From assembly GCF_036327755.1 (NCBI RefSeq), contig NZ_CP109596.1, positions 7,750,001 to 7,814,000 of the forward strand: DNA of 64,000 nucleotides, read 5' to 3'. This DNA comes from Nocardia sp. NBC_01503. Lineage in GTDB: Bacteria > Actinomycetota > Actinomycetes > Mycobacteriales > Mycobacteriaceae. Shown here in pieces: positions 16,436 to 25,046 of the stretch. Numbering within the stretch: position 1 is the stretch's first letter; each line of letters starts with the position of its first letter. The notes below the pieces were generated by a model that worked only from the letters and a program-made list of their open reading frames with translations, did not search any database and was not told the origin of the DNA. The position numbers and the translations under genes were made by a program.

Positions 16436-16822
16436 TCAGCGGAGAGCGGCGCGAGCGCCCGCGGCTTCCAGTTTGATGCGGGCCGATTCGGCCGCGTCCT
16501 TGGAGACCGCCTCCAGCACCGGCTTGGGGGCGGACTCGACCAGATCCTTGGCCTCCTTGAGGCCGAGGCCGGGGATGATTTCGCGCATCGCCTTGATCAC
16601 CTGGATCTTCTTATCGCCGAAGGATTCCAGGATGAGATCGAATTCGCTTTGCTCATCGGCGGTTTCGACCTCGACCGGGGTGCCGTCGATGGGCGCCGGG
16701 GCATAGGTCGCGGCGGCGGTGACGCCGAATTCGTCTTCGAAGGCCCTGACGAACGTCGAGAGTTCCAGCAGCGTCATACCTTTGAAGACGTCGAGCAGTT
16801 CGTCATTGGTCATCTTGGCCAT
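16436..16822 (-). CDS. Ribosomal protein L7/L12 paralogue
   Basis: A 128-residue protein of the bL12 family. The N-terminal dimerisation helices are MTNDELLDVFKGMTLLELST, followed by a short acidic hinge and the C-terminal domain with KKIQVIKAMREIIPGLGLKEAKDLVE. Start ATG 16822 with AAGGGGG eight bases upstream. The normal rplL sits with rplJ next to rpoB; here the gene stands alone with its own terminator, so it is an extra copy. The hinge is proline/threonine-rich rather than the usual alanine-rich linker. It may replace L7/L12 under special conditions or have another role. Confidence 0.88.
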   Translation of the reverse strand: MAKMTNDELLDVFKGMTLLELSTFVRAFEDEFGVTAAATYAPAPIDGTPVEVETADEQSEFDLILESFGDKKIQVIKAMREIIPGLGLKEAKDLVESAPKPVLEAVSKDAAESARIKLEAAGARAALR

Positions 16823-16890
16823 GATGGACCCCCTTGAAGCGCTGACCAGGAGATACATCCATCATATGCGCGGATGCCACCCGCTGGCGA

Positions 16891-17280
16891 TCAGTTTTGC
16901 GGGGCGGCCAGTGCGGTGAGGTAGTCGCGTTCGGCGGCGGTGAGCGGGCGTGGCGCGCCGTCGGCTATCGCGACGAGCGTGGAAGTCGCTGTGAGATAAT
17001 GGGATTCGGCATCGCGGACCTCATGTCGCAGGGTGAAGGATGAGGTGCCGATGCGGTCCAGCACGGTGCGGACCGTAACCGGTTCGCGACGGAACACCAG
17101 CGGTGTGCGGTAGGTGAGTCGCTGCCCCGCGACCACGACCCGCCAAGGGCCGTCGGGTGATTCGCACCCGGCGAGCAGCTCGGTGCGGGCCTCGTCCAGG
17201 TACTGCGCGAAGACCACATTGTTCACATGCTGGAGCGCGTCCATATCGGTGCGGCGCAGTTGGATGTCATAGGAGTGCAT
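16891..17280 (-). CDS. Acyl-CoA thioesterase (4HBT, YbgC/FadM-like)
   Basis: A 129-residue hotdog protein. RRTDMDALQHVNNVVFAQYL has the catalytic-Asp region typical of YbgC/FadM-type thioesterases (D-x-D-x-x-x-H-V-N-N). Its ATG overlaps the stop of the upstream homologous gene by one base (TGATG), so the two are translationally coupled. The two proteins share ORFs of similar size and the motif GTSSFTLRHEVRD / GSSSFTLTQEIRD, so they are tandem paralogues that may form a heteromeric enzyme. Confidence 0.85.
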   Translation of the reverse strand: MHSYDIQLRRTDMDALQHVNNVVFAQYLDEARTELLAGCESPDGPWRVVVAGQRLTYRTPLVFRREPVTVRTVLDRIGTSSFTLRHEVRDAESHYLTATSTLVAIADGAPRPLTAAERDYLTALAAPQN

Positions 17281-17663
17281 CAGGCGCTCAGTTCCTCGAG
17301 CATGCGGCGTTCGGCGTCGTCGAGTTTGCGGGAGCGCTGCGCCTCGCGGTCGAAGGCGACCATGGTGCAGGTCGCGGCCGAATAGACGATGTCGTCATCG
17401 CGGATCTCCTGCGTCAGGGTGAACGATGAGCTACCCACCTTGGTCACCCAGGTCTCCACCCGCACCGGCTCCGAGCGATACCGCAGCGGCGTCAGATAGT
17501 CGATATCCATCTGCGCGACCACGCACGACCCGCGGAACCCCCGCTCGCGGAATACGTCGATGCGGGTTTCCTCCAGGTAGCGCAGGTGTTCGGCATTGTG
17601 CACATGACCGTCCGCGTCCATATCGGACCAGCGCAGGGGGCACAGGAACTGGTGTCTAGCCAC
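17280..17663 (-). CDS. Acyl-CoA thioesterase (4HBT), paralogue of the next gene
   Basis: 127 residues from GTG 17663 (VARHQFLCPLRWSD); the frame is open further upstream but that part is not conserved-looking. RWSDMDADGHVHNAEHLRYL is the 4HBT signature, followed by the strand YLTPLRYRSEPVRVETWV. It is first in a coupled two-gene unit. The probable substrate is an acyl-CoA; no pathway is indicated by context. Confidence 0.83.
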   Translation of the reverse strand: MARHQFLCPLRWSDMDADGHVHNAEHLRYLEETRIDVFRERGFRGSCVVAQMDIDYLTPLRYRSEPVRVETWVTKVGSSSFTLTQEIRDDDIVYSAATCTMVAFDREAQRSRKLDDAERRMLEELSA

Positions 17664-17774
17664 CCGGCATTCATACCAAGCCGCACTTCGGGCGCTCTGA
17701 CCAGCAGTCGATGGCCGGATTTGCAAGAGCCGTGGCATTGACGCCATGCGGGTGCCGAACGCAGGCTGAGAGGT

Positions 17775-18208
17775 ATGCGGGTGGTGCTGATGGTGGTCTA
17801 CGACGGATTCCAACTCGTGGATCTGGCGGCTGCACCGGCCGGGCGGTCAGAGCCAGCACCCCGATGGCCGCCGCTCCGCCCAGGCGCAATTCGCTGCGCG
17901 CACTCCAGGTTTGGCTGGAGGAGAACCTCGCCGAGGACCTGTCCCTGCCAGCCCTGGCCGAGCACGTAGGGATGAGCACCCGGCATTTCTCCCGGGTCTT
18001 CGCCATCGAGACCGGCACCACCCCCGCCCGCTATGTCGAACAGGTCCGCATCGGCGCGGCACGTCGCCTGCTGGAGAACACCGATCAGCCCATGGACCGG
18101 GTCGCGGCCGCCGTCGCACTCGGCAGTCCGGAGACCCTCTACCGAATCTTCCACCACCACCTGGGCATTCCGCCGGGCGAGTATCGCGCGCGCTTCACCC
18201 GCGTTTGA
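17775..18208 (+). pseudogene. GlxA-family AraC-type regulator, internally deleted and frameshifted
   Basis: The gene opens as a normal GlxA-type regulator, MRVVLMVVYDGFQLVDLA (start of the DJ-1/PfpI domain), but after about 20 residues most of the PfpI domain is missing and the sequence jumps, in another frame, to a linker and the AraC helix-turn-helix: LRALQVWLEENLAEDLSLPA, HVGMSTRHFSRVFAIETGTT, SPETLYRIFHHHLGIPPGEY. An intact protein would be about 320 residues. The C-terminal DNA-binding part is well preserved, so the loss looks recent. Confidence 0.8.
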
Positions 18209-18255
18209 ATCGGCACCGAAAGTGAGAGTCCCCCAGGACCTTCCAGATCGCCATA

Positions 18256-18966
18256 GTGCTGTACCCGGGCATGACCGTGCTCGATGCCATCGGACCCGAT
18301 GAGGTGCTGCGGTCGCTGCCCGACAGCGAATTGCGGTTCGTATCGAATGAAGTCGGACCGATCGTTTCGGACTCCGGTGTTCTCGTGCTCGGTGCGACGC
18401 ACACCTTCGCCGAGACGCCCGCCCCCGATCTGGTGCTGATCGGCGGCTCCGAGGCCGCCACCACCGAGGCCATGGCCAATCGCGAACTCATCGACTGGTT
18501 GCGCCGCGTGCATCCGAATACCCGGTGGACCACCTCGGTCTGCACCGGTTCACTGGTGCTGGCCGCCGCCGATATCCTGAGGGGACATCCGGCCACCACG
18601 CACTGGTCGGCGCAGCCCATGCTGGCCGCCTTCGGCGCGGAGTCCCGTCCGCACGACCGCATCGTGCGCAGCGGCGAGATCGTCACGGCGGCGGGAGTCT
18701 CGGCCGGAATCGATCTGGGTCTGTGGCTGGTCGGCGAGATCGCGGGCACCGAGGCGGCGCAGATGACCCAGTTGGGTATCGAATACGATCCGCATCCGCC
18801 GTTCGACACCGGGCATCCGGACAAGGCACCGGCCGAACTGCTGCGCAAGACCCGCCTGGAGATGACGAAACGTGCTGCCCGGCCGCGTATTCCACTCGAT
18901 CTGGCGAGCGCCTTCTGGCATCTGACCCTGAATCGGGTGCGCGAACGCGCAACCGCACGACGCTGA
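18256..18966 (+). CDS. DJ-1/PfpI family protein
   Basis: 236 residues of a DJ-1/PfpI glutamine-amidotransferase-like domain. LYPGMTVLDAIGPDEVL is the opening signature and the nucleophile-elbow region is TSVCTGSLVLAAADIL. The only start codon in frame is GTG 18256, although family-like residues QIAIV lie immediately upstream (after codons for Thr-Phe, no ATG) and the frame closes at 18223; the ancestral start seems to be lost or annotation must use the internal GTG. It probably belonged with the decayed GlxA-type regulator just upstream. Isonitrile hydratase-like or regulatory roles are possible. Confidence 0.75.
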   Translation: MLYPGMTVLDAIGPDEVLRSLPDSELRFVSNEVGPIVSDSGVLVLGATHTFAETPAPDLVLIGGSEAATTEAMANRELIDWLRRVHPNTRWTTSVCTGSLVLAAADILRGHPATTHWSAQPMLAAFGAESRPHDRIVRSGEIVTAAGVSAGIDLGLWLVGEIAGTEAAQMTQLGIEYDPHPPFDTGHPDKAPAELLRKTRLEMTKRAARPRIPLDLASAFWHLTLNRVRERATARR

Positions 18967-18985
18967 TGTGCCGTAGCGTCGAAGT

Positions 18986-20218
18986 GTGAGCGAGTTGCTC
19001 GACGACAATTTCTTCGCCGACCCGCACGAGTACTACCGGCGTTGGCGCGCACACGGTCCGGTGCGTCGGGTCGACTTCGGAGACGGCCTGGATCGCTGGC
19101 TCATCCTCGGCTACGAGCAGGGGCGCGCCGCGCTGGCGGATCCGCGGCTGCGCAAGGACATCGCCTACTTCAACGCGGTGCTGGCGCGCAAACGCGGTGT
19201 GGCACGGGTGAATCCGCGGCCGCAGGAGGTGCTGCGGCATATGCTCAACTCCGATCCGCCCGATCACACGCGGCTGCGCAAGGCCGTCGCGCGGGCGTTC
19301 ACCGCACGGCAGGTGGCGCGACTGCAACCGATCATCGAGCGGACCACGGCCGAACTCCTGGACGCCATGGACGAATCCGATCGGGTCGACCTGCTCGAAT
19401 CCTTCGCGGTACCACTGCCGGTCACGGTCATCTGCCATCTCCTGGGTGTCGCCATCGAGGATCATGACACCTTCCGCGCATGGACCCGAGCGATGGTGGG
19501 GACCGCCGATTCGGCGACCGACCGCGCCCGGGCGCACGACGATATGGTGCGATTCCTACGGGATACGGTGCGCGACAAACAGGCCGATCCGGGCGATGAT
19601 CTGCTCTCGCTACTCGTCACCGATACCGACGCCGACCTCGATGAGCAGGAGTTGGTCGGTATGGCCCTGCTGCTCCTGGTCGCCGGGCATGAGACCACCG
19701 TGAACCTCATCGGCAATGGCATGCTCGCTCTGCTCCGCGACCGCCCCTGGCTGGACCGGCTCCGCGCCGATCCGGAGCTCATCCCCGACGCCGTCGAGGA
19801 GTTCCTGCGCTTCGACGGCCCCGTCAACCTCGCCACCCCGCGCTTCACCGTGGAGCCGATCACGATCGGCGACACCGTGATTCCGGCCGGGGAGGTCGTG
19901 TACGTGGCGCTCTCGGCGGGCAATCATGATCCCGCGCACTATCCCGACCCGGACCACCTCGACCTCACCGCCGACCGCGACTCCCACCTGGCCTTCGGAC
20001 ACGGCGTCCACTTCTGCGTCGGCGCACCCCTGGCCCGTCTCGAGGCGCGCACGGCATTCGCCGGTCTTTTGCACCGATTTCCCGATATCGAACTTGCCGT
20101 GGCCGAATCCGATCTGCACCGGTACCCGAACCCCATTATCCGCGGCCTCACCGACCTGCCGGTTCGCTTGGGAAGAACCGAATCCATCCGGAACCCCGTC
20201 GGCTCCGAAGATAGATAG
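18986..20218 (+). CDS. Cytochrome P450
   Basis: 410 residues from GTG 18986. It has I-helix AGHETT, K-helix EFLR, and heme loop LAFGHGVHFCVGAPLA with Cys344. It resembles CYP105/107-type soluble P450s. The gene follows the PfpI gene by 19 bp on the same strand and may be co-transcribed. It is not part of the 5-13 kb operon. No ferredoxin partner is nearby. Substrate unknown. Confidence 0.9.
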   Translation: MSELLDDNFFADPHEYYRRWRAHGPVRRVDFGDGLDRWLILGYEQGRAALADPRLRKDIAYFNAVLARKRGVARVNPRPQEVLRHMLNSDPPDHTRLRKAVARAFTARQVARLQPIIERTTAELLDAMDESDRVDLLESFAVPLPVTVICHLLGVAIEDHDTFRAWTRAMVGTADSATDRARAHDDMVRFLRDTVRDKQADPGDDLLSLLVTDTDADLDEQELVGMALLLLVAGHETTVNLIGNGMLALLRDRPWLDRLRADPELIPDAVEEFLRFDGPVNLATPRFTVEPITIGDTVIPAGEVVYVALSAGNHDPAHYPDPDHLDLTADRDSHLAFGHGVHFCVGAPLARLEARTAFAGLLHRFPDIELAVAESDLHRYPNPIIRGLTDLPVRLGRTESIRNPVGSEDR

Positions 20219-20331
20219 CCATCGGTTCGCGGCACGCCGAGCTTCCGCTCATACCGGGGGGGCTGGCACAGTCGTGGCAGTCTTCCCCATGCTCCGACGA
20301 CCGTGAGCATCGACAGATCAGGGAGGGTTTC

Positions 20332-20769
20332 ATGGCAAAAATGGGTAGGCGAAAGCGCTCGCGACTCAATACGCAGGCGTTCCTGGCAAGTGGTGGAGTC
20401 TCCAAGAAGCAACGCGAGGCCGCCGAAGCCGACAGCACCGCCGCGGCGGCCGCCGACGCACCGAGTGTCGCAGCGCCCAAGGCGAAGACGGCCGCCAAGG
20501 CCGAGGCGAAACCCGCCGCACAACCCACCGGCGACCTCGATATCGCCGCACTCGCCGACCGGGTCAAGGCCCGCCGCCGCGAAATGGGCTGGACCCAGGG
20601 CGATGTCGCCAAGAAGGGCGGACCGGCCGCGGGCATGATCAGCCAGATCGAACGCAGCCTGGTCGAATCCCCCGCCGCGGAGGTCCTCGCCAAACTCGAC
20701 GCCGGTTTGGATTGGCCCGCCGATACCGCCGCCGCCATCCTCGCGGGCCGCGTCGCCGTCGACGCGTGA
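20332..20769 (+). CDS. XRE-like HTH protein with alanine-rich N-terminus
   Basis: 145 residues. The N-terminus is basic (MAKMGRRKRSRLN), residues 30-65 are an Ala/Lys/Pro-rich linker, and the C-terminal half is a Cro/C1-type helix-turn-helix: VKARRREMGWTQGDVAKKGG then MISQIERSLVE. A GGAGGG ribosome site precedes the ATG. The long low-complexity basic tail could add nonspecific DNA binding. Target unknown. Confidence 0.75.
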   Translation: MAKMGRRKRSRLNTQAFLASGGVSKKQREAAEADSTAAAAADAPSVAAPKAKTAAKAEAKPAAQPTGDLDIAALADRVKARRREMGWTQGDVAKKGGPAAGMISQIERSLVESPAAEVLAKLDAGLDWPADTAAAILAGRVAVDA

Positions 20770-20781
20770 CCGCGCAGCGTC

Positions 20782-20809
20782 CGGCCGTTCCGCTCGACCG
20801 GAACGGCCG
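20782..20809. terminator. Terminator between XRE gene and GntR remnant
   Basis: Perfect 11-bp stem CGGCCGTTCCG/CGGAACGGCCG with a 6-nt loop, starting 12 bp after the XRE stop codon. It can serve transcription from either side, since the GntR remnant ends at 20816 on the other strand. Confidence 0.75.
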
Positions 20810-20815
20810 TGTCGC

Positions 20816-21013
20816 TCAATCCCCTTGCGGGTGCCCGTGGCGCAGCTCGCCGAGAATGGTGAGCGTCGGAATGCGGCCCGCCTCGGTGTGACTGAGCATG
20901 GCGTACTCGGCCAGGCGTTCGTCCCCGGAGGTGATGGCCGCGATCAGGTGCCGATGATCGTCGAGTTGTTCGGCCACATCGCGCTCGGTGGTGATTAAGA
21001 ACAGCCACGCCAC
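20816..21013 (-). pseudogene. GntR-family regulator, C-terminal fragment
   Basis: 65 codons remain. DHRHLIAAITSGDERLAEYA resembles the last helices of an FCD-type GntR effector domain; the winged-helix DNA-binding domain and most of the FCD domain are absent. The break is at about 21013, next to the broken 5' end of the amidohydrolase on the other strand. An intact protein would be about 220-240 residues. Confidence 0.65.
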
Positions 21014-21015
21014 GC

Positions 21016-21810
21016 TCGGGCGTCAATGTGGTGGATGCGGACGGTGCCCGCTCCATCTACCGAAACGAGCAGCTCGGACTCGACGGATTCGACGATGCCG
21101 CAAGGTTTCTCGACTGGGCCCGGGCGCGTGACTCCGATCTCGTACACGGTGCGCTACCGCCGTGCCGGATCGAAACGCTGAGCGAAGACCTCATGCGGCG
21201 CACTGCGAAACTCGCCGCCGAATCCGGGGTGCCGGTGCGCCTGCACGCATTGCAGGGTTTGCTCGAACGGCGGCTCATCCTGGACAGCTTCGGCGTGCCA
21301 CCGCTGCAGGTATTGGCGCGGATCGGCCTACTGGGGCCGAAACTGCTTATCCCGCATGGAATCTACGTCAACTCGAAGCCCTTGGTCGCAGCGGATACCG
21401 AGGCCGATATCGCCACCCTGGCAGCCTCGGGGACCACCGTCATCCACTGCCCGCTCACCATAGCCAGACACGGCGCGGCACTCGACAGCTTCGAGCGCTA
21501 CCGCGCCGCCGGAGTGCCCCTCGCCCTCAGCACCGACTCGTTCCCACCCCGGGCGCAGCCGCCGACCTGGTCGCCTTCCGACTCGACGACCCCCTCGACG
21601 GCGTCCTGGACGATCCGATCCGCACCCTCTGTATGAACAGCACGGCCCGCGCGACCACCTTCAGCATGATCGCGCGGGACGCATGTTCCTGTGCGACGGT
21701 CAGGTGCCGGGCATCGATCTACCCGCCATGACCCGCCGCGCCCAGACGCTCTTCGACCGTATGAAAGCCGCCTACGCCGAGCGGGACTATCTACGCCGCG
21801 ATTGTTGTTC
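21016..21810 (+). pseudogene. Amidohydrolase (cytosine deaminase/chlorohydrolase family), multiply disrupted
   Basis: Three blocks of one ancestral gene survive. Block 1 (about 21016-21535) has VPVRLHALQG, LLGPKLLIPHGIYVN, TTVIHCPLTIARHG and PLALSTDSFPP, the metal-site His/Asp strands of metal-dependent amidohydrolases. Block 2, after a deletion and a change of frame, reads PGAAADLVAFRLDDPLDGVL and DDPIRTLCMNSTAR. Block 3, in yet another frame (about 21680-21810), reads GQVPGIDLPAMTRRAQTLFD and RMKAAYAERDY, the usual C-terminus. The N-terminus is missing. It is non-functional. Confidence 0.8.
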
Positions 21811-21911
21811 GCCGAATCGGGCTGTGCGGAGGCCACATTCGCGGTGACGGAGGTGACGGAGACGGCCGCGACGGCAACAGCCGCGGTCGCGACAATGGAA
21901 CGGAATTTCAT
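21801..21911 (-). pseudogene. 5' fragment of a secreted-protein gene
   Basis: Reading left from ATG 21911, the product starts with a good signal peptide (MKFRSIVATAAVAVAAVSVT, predicted cleavage after the second Ala of VASAQ) and then about ten mature residues ending SANNN. The frame then runs into the antisense of the amidohydrolase remnant, giving arginine-rich junk. So the mature part is lost at another deletion joint. Confidence 0.6.
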
Positions 21912-22197
21912 CAGGAGACTTTCTTCGGGTTATCCGGAATGGGGCTGCTCGAACTTGCCGAGCATTTGCCCGGTGCCGGCATGTGCCTTGAATTCACGCG
22001 CTGTCAATCCACGATCACCGAGAGTGACGCACACCGCCAATGTTGCATCGGATCTCCAAAAAACGCAGTTCACAACGCAATTCGAGGAAACCGTCGAGAG
22101 ATCGGCATACCCTCACCGCCGATGAACGCCGCAATCTGCGGGCCGGATGTCATCACGGCGCCGTGCATACCGCCTCGCTGGGCGGGCATTCATACCT
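21912..22197. other. Intergenic region, no gene recognised
   Basis: This region should carry the promoter of the secreted-protein remnant. It has somewhat lower GC than its surroundings. Short plus-strand frames exist (for example RHTLTADERRNLRAG near 22105) but have no start signals or recognisable family. It is not assigned. Confidence 0.4.
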
Positions 22198-22716
22198 CTA
22201 GTCGGCGTGATTCCCCGGCTCGACATCGTCGAATCGGCCCGTGGCGAGGGCGGATTCGCGGTGCCGGTCGGGGAAGCCGGGGCCGAGGCGGGCGGAGATG
22301 TCGGCGTGGTGCAGGGGTTCGCGGCAGTGCGCGCAGACGACCTCGGCGTGGGTGTCGTGGTCACAGGTGTTGTGGTGCAGGACGACCGGGGGGCCGTCGG
22401 GGGCCAGGTAACGGTCGCCCCAGCGCATCATGGCGGCGATGACGGGGAAGAAATCTCGCCCCTGATCGGTGAGCAGGTATTCCGAGCGGGGCGGGCGGTC
22501 CTGGTATTGCACGCGTTCGAGCAGACCCTCCTCGACCAGGCGGGTCAGGCGCTGGGTGAGCACATTGCGGCTCAGGCCGAGGATGCGCTCGAATTCGTCG
22601 AAACGCTTTGCGCCGTAGAAGGCTTCGCGTAGCACGAGCGGGGTCCACCAGTCGCCGATGAGATCCACCGTGCGGGCCACGGTGCACGGCCAGGTGGCGA
22701 ACGTCGTGCGTTTCAT
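22198..22716 (-). CDS. HxlR-family transcriptional regulator
   Basis: 172 residues. The N-terminal winged helix has the HxlR signature CTVARTVDLIGDWWTPLVLR, RFDEFERILGLSRNVLTQRL and a wing VQYQDRPPRSEYLLTDQGRD. A C-terminal extension has CDHDTHAEVVCAHCREPL, a CxxC-type cluster. The ATG overlaps the stop of the molybdopterin oxidoreductase gene by four bases (ATGA), so it is co-transcribed with and probably regulates that gene. Confidence 0.88.
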   Translation of the reverse strand: MKRTTFATWPCTVARTVDLIGDWWTPLVLREAFYGAKRFDEFERILGLSRNVLTQRLTRLVEEGLLERVQYQDRPPRSEYLLTDQGRDFFPVIAAMMRWGDRYLAPDGPPVVLHHNTCDHDTHAEVVCAHCREPLHHADISARLGPGFPDRHRESALATGRFDDVEPGNHAD

Positions 22717-24962
22717 GCGTCCACGGTATCCAAGCGGGCCGGGACGTACTTATGCCACGGGGTTCCGACCCATTCGTCGCGGGAATCGAATTCGGTGAGT
22801 TCATTGGGGGCCGCGCCGGTGGTGACCTGTGCGCCGGTGGCATCGGTGACCGAGAGGCCGAAGCCGTTCGGGAGGGACAGGTGGCCGGGGCGCATCCGGT
22901 CGGTGGGCTCCACCGGGACCTCGACACTGCCGCGCCGGGTGGTCACCCGGACCAGATCGCCCGCGGCGAGGCCCAACTGATCGGCATCGGCCAGGCTCAG
23001 GCGCAGGGTGCCGCCGCTATCGCGCTTGCGCCAGAGGGGATCTCGCACAATGGTGTTGGCCGTGAAGGCACGACGTTCCCCGGCGGAGAGCACGAACGGC
23101 CACTGACCGGCATCGGCGTCCGGTTCGGGCAGCGCGGCGACGACTCGGAGCAGTTCGGCAATGCTCAACTGGACTTTGTTGTCGCGCAGTCGGTTCCAGG
23201 TCTCGTCGTAGTCGTCCTCGGTGATGACGATGCCGTGCCTTCCGGTGAGAATGGCTTCGAACAGCCGCTCACCCGCCGCCGAACCCGTTCCATATCCGGC
23301 GCGTTCGACACTCTCGGGGAATTTGCGCGCACAGTTGTAGGCCGCCGCCCACAGCATGGCCGCCGCGTCAGCGCCAGCTGGCAGGGTCGGGCCGAGCGTC
23401 CGATACAGCAGCACCGGGGCGAGTTTCGCCTTGTTCCGGTCCGCGAGCACACCCAGGAAGGCCATGGCGAAGGCTGCGCGGCCCTGCGCCAATGCCGCAC
23501 GCAGCGGCCGGTAGTCATCCTCGGTGAGCGCGCCCGACGCCTCCACCAGGCGGGCGTGGATCTCCGGTTCGGCCAGCACACCCTCGGGCGCGGGCAGCAC
23601 CGGATGGCGCAGGTGGAAGATATTGCGCGGAAAGTCGAAATTGAAGAATGTCGCCTCGTACTTCTCGAATTGTGTTGCGGCGGGCAGTACATAGTCGGCC
23701 AGTCGCGCGGTCTCGGTCATGGCCACATCGACCACCACCACCAGCTCCAGGGACTCCAGCGCGGCCCGCATACGCGCCGAATCCGCAAGTGAGTGCACGG
23801 GATTGCTACTCTCGACGAACATGGCGCGATAGCGCGCCGGATGATCGGTGAGGATCTCCTCGGTGATCACATTGCACGGAATCAGGCCGCTGATGATCGG
23901 CGCGCCCACCACCGGGCTGCGCGGGCCCTCCCCGGCCGGATGTCCGCGATCATGCCCGATGGCGGCCATACCGGTGAAGGCGTACTGGGTGCCGGGCTTG
24001 CCGAGATTGCCGGTGAGCAGCCATACCAGCTTCTCCAGATAGCTGACCACCGTCGAGTACCGGTTCATCTGCACGCCGAGGTCTTCCAGTACGGCCACCG
24101 ACTTCGCCCGCGCCAGCCGATGTGTCGCCGCGACCACCAGGTCGGTGTCCACATCGGCTATGCCGCAGTACTTCTCGATGGGAACGGCGCGCAACACCGC
24201 CACGACCTCATCGAGACCCTCGGCATGTTCGGCCAGCCACGCGGTATCGATGAGATTGTCGCGCAGCAGAATCGCGGCCATGGCCGACAGCAGATAGACG
24301 TCGGTGCCCGGCCGCAGTTGCAGATGGAAGTCCGCGAGCTCGGCGGTCTCGGTACGCACCGGATCGAGCACGATCATGGCGCGCTCAGGATTCTTCCCGA
24401 TCTCTTTCAACACCGTGCGGGCGCGCGGAAACCCATGGGACTGATAGGGATTCTTGCCGACGAACAAGGCCACCTCGGCATGCTCCACATCGGCGCGCAG
24501 CGGATGCCCGAACATGCGCGCACCCACCCAGAAGTCACCGGTCTTCTCCTGCGCGAGCGCACTCGAGCGGTACTTCATCCCGAAGGCCGCCATGGTGGCG
24601 GGCGCGTACGCCCCGCCCAGGTGATTGCCCTGGCTGCCGCCGCCGTAATAGAAGATCGACTCGCCGCCGTAGCGCAATCCAATCTCCTGCATACGCGCGG
24701 TGATCTCGGAAATCGCGGTATCCCAGTCGATTTCCTCGAACTCGCCGTCGGTGCGACGCCGCAGCGGTGTGGTCAGCCGATCGGTGCGGCCGTTCTGGTA
24801 GTGGTCCAGGCGCAGCGCCTTATTGCAGGTGTAGCCCGCCGAGGCGGGATGCAGTTTATCGCCGCGGATCTTCTCGAAGGACCGGCCGTCCGGCCCGAGC
24901 AGCACCTGAATGCCGCAATTGCACTCGCACAGGATGCATGCCGTGGGCTGCCACTCCGTCAT
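22713..24962 (-). CDS. Molybdopterin-dependent oxidoreductase (4Fe-4S, bis-MGD type)
   Basis: 749 residues. The N-terminal [4Fe-4S] motif is C9-x2-C12-x3-C16...C46 (CILCECNCG, YTCNKA), followed by molybdopterin domains (EIDWDTAISEI, YYGGGSQGNH, VGKNPYQSHG) and the C-terminal dinucleotide-binding domain (LSLADADQLGLAAGDLVRV, RMRPGHLSLPNG). It resembles formate-dehydrogenase-like and assimilatory nitrate-reductase-like members of the DMSO-reductase superfamily. There is no Tat signal, so it is cytoplasmic. No electron-transfer subunit is adjacent, and the substrate is unknown. It is co-transcribed with the HxlR gene. Confidence 0.9.
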   Translation of the reverse strand: MTEWQPTACILCECNCGIQVLLGPDGRSFEKIRGDKLHPASAGYTCNKALRLDHYQNGRTDRLTTPLRRRTDGEFEEIDWDTAISEITARMQEIGLRYGGESIFYYGGGSQGNHLGGAYAPATMAAFGMKYRSSALAQEKTGDFWVGARMFGHPLRADVEHAEVALFVGKNPYQSHGFPRARTVLKEIGKNPERAMIVLDPVRTETAELADFHLQLRPGTDVYLLSAMAAILLRDNLIDTAWLAEHAEGLDEVVAVLRAVPIEKYCGIADVDTDLVVAATHRLARAKSVAVLEDLGVQMNRYSTVVSYLEKLVWLLTGNLGKPGTQYAFTGMAAIGHDRGHPAGEGPRSPVVGAPIISGLIPCNVITEEILTDHPARYRAMFVESSNPVHSLADSARMRAALESLELVVVVDVAMTETARLADYVLPAATQFEKYEATFFNFDFPRNIFHLRHPVLPAPEGVLAEPEIHARLVEASGALTEDDYRPLRAALAQGRAAFAMAFLGVLADRNKAKLAPVLLYRTLGPTLPAGADAAAMLWAAAYNCARKFPESVERAGYGTGSAAGERLFEAILTGRHGIVITEDDYDETWNRLRDNKVQLSIAELLRVVAALPEPDADAGQWPFVLSAGERRAFTANTIVRDPLWRKRDSGGTLRLSLADADQLGLAAGDLVRVTTRRGSVEVPVEPTDRMRPGHLSLPNGFGLSVTDATGAQVTTGAAPNELTEFDSRDEWVGTPWHKYVPARLDTVDA

Positions 24963-24975
24963 TCGCTCAGCGTAG

Positions 24976-24989
24976 GTGAGTTAGTTCAC
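24976..24989. promoter_or_regulatory. Inverted repeat upstream of the molybdoenzyme gene
   Basis: GTGA-N6-TCAC, flanked by outer GTAG/CTAC, lies 14 bp upstream of the start codon. It is a possible operator for the co-transcribed HxlR protein. The arms are short, so support is weak. Confidence 0.25.
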
Positions 24990-25015
24990 TTGCGCTACCC
25001 ACTGGGCGGAAATGG

Positions 25016-25041
25016 CGCGCCCGCTAGGGAAGCGGGGCGCG
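25016..25041 (-). terminator. Probable phosphoketolase terminator
   Basis: The stem CGCGCCCGCT pairs with AGCGGGGCGCG (one bulged G) around a 5-nt loop, beginning 6 bp past the phosphoketolase stop. Confidence 0.6.
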
Positions 25042-25046
25042 GGCCA

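Noticed and set aside
21498..21800. Continuation of the signal-peptide ORF
   Set aside because: After SANNN the reading is Arg-rich antisense of the amidohydrolase remnant, so it is not a real mature protein.
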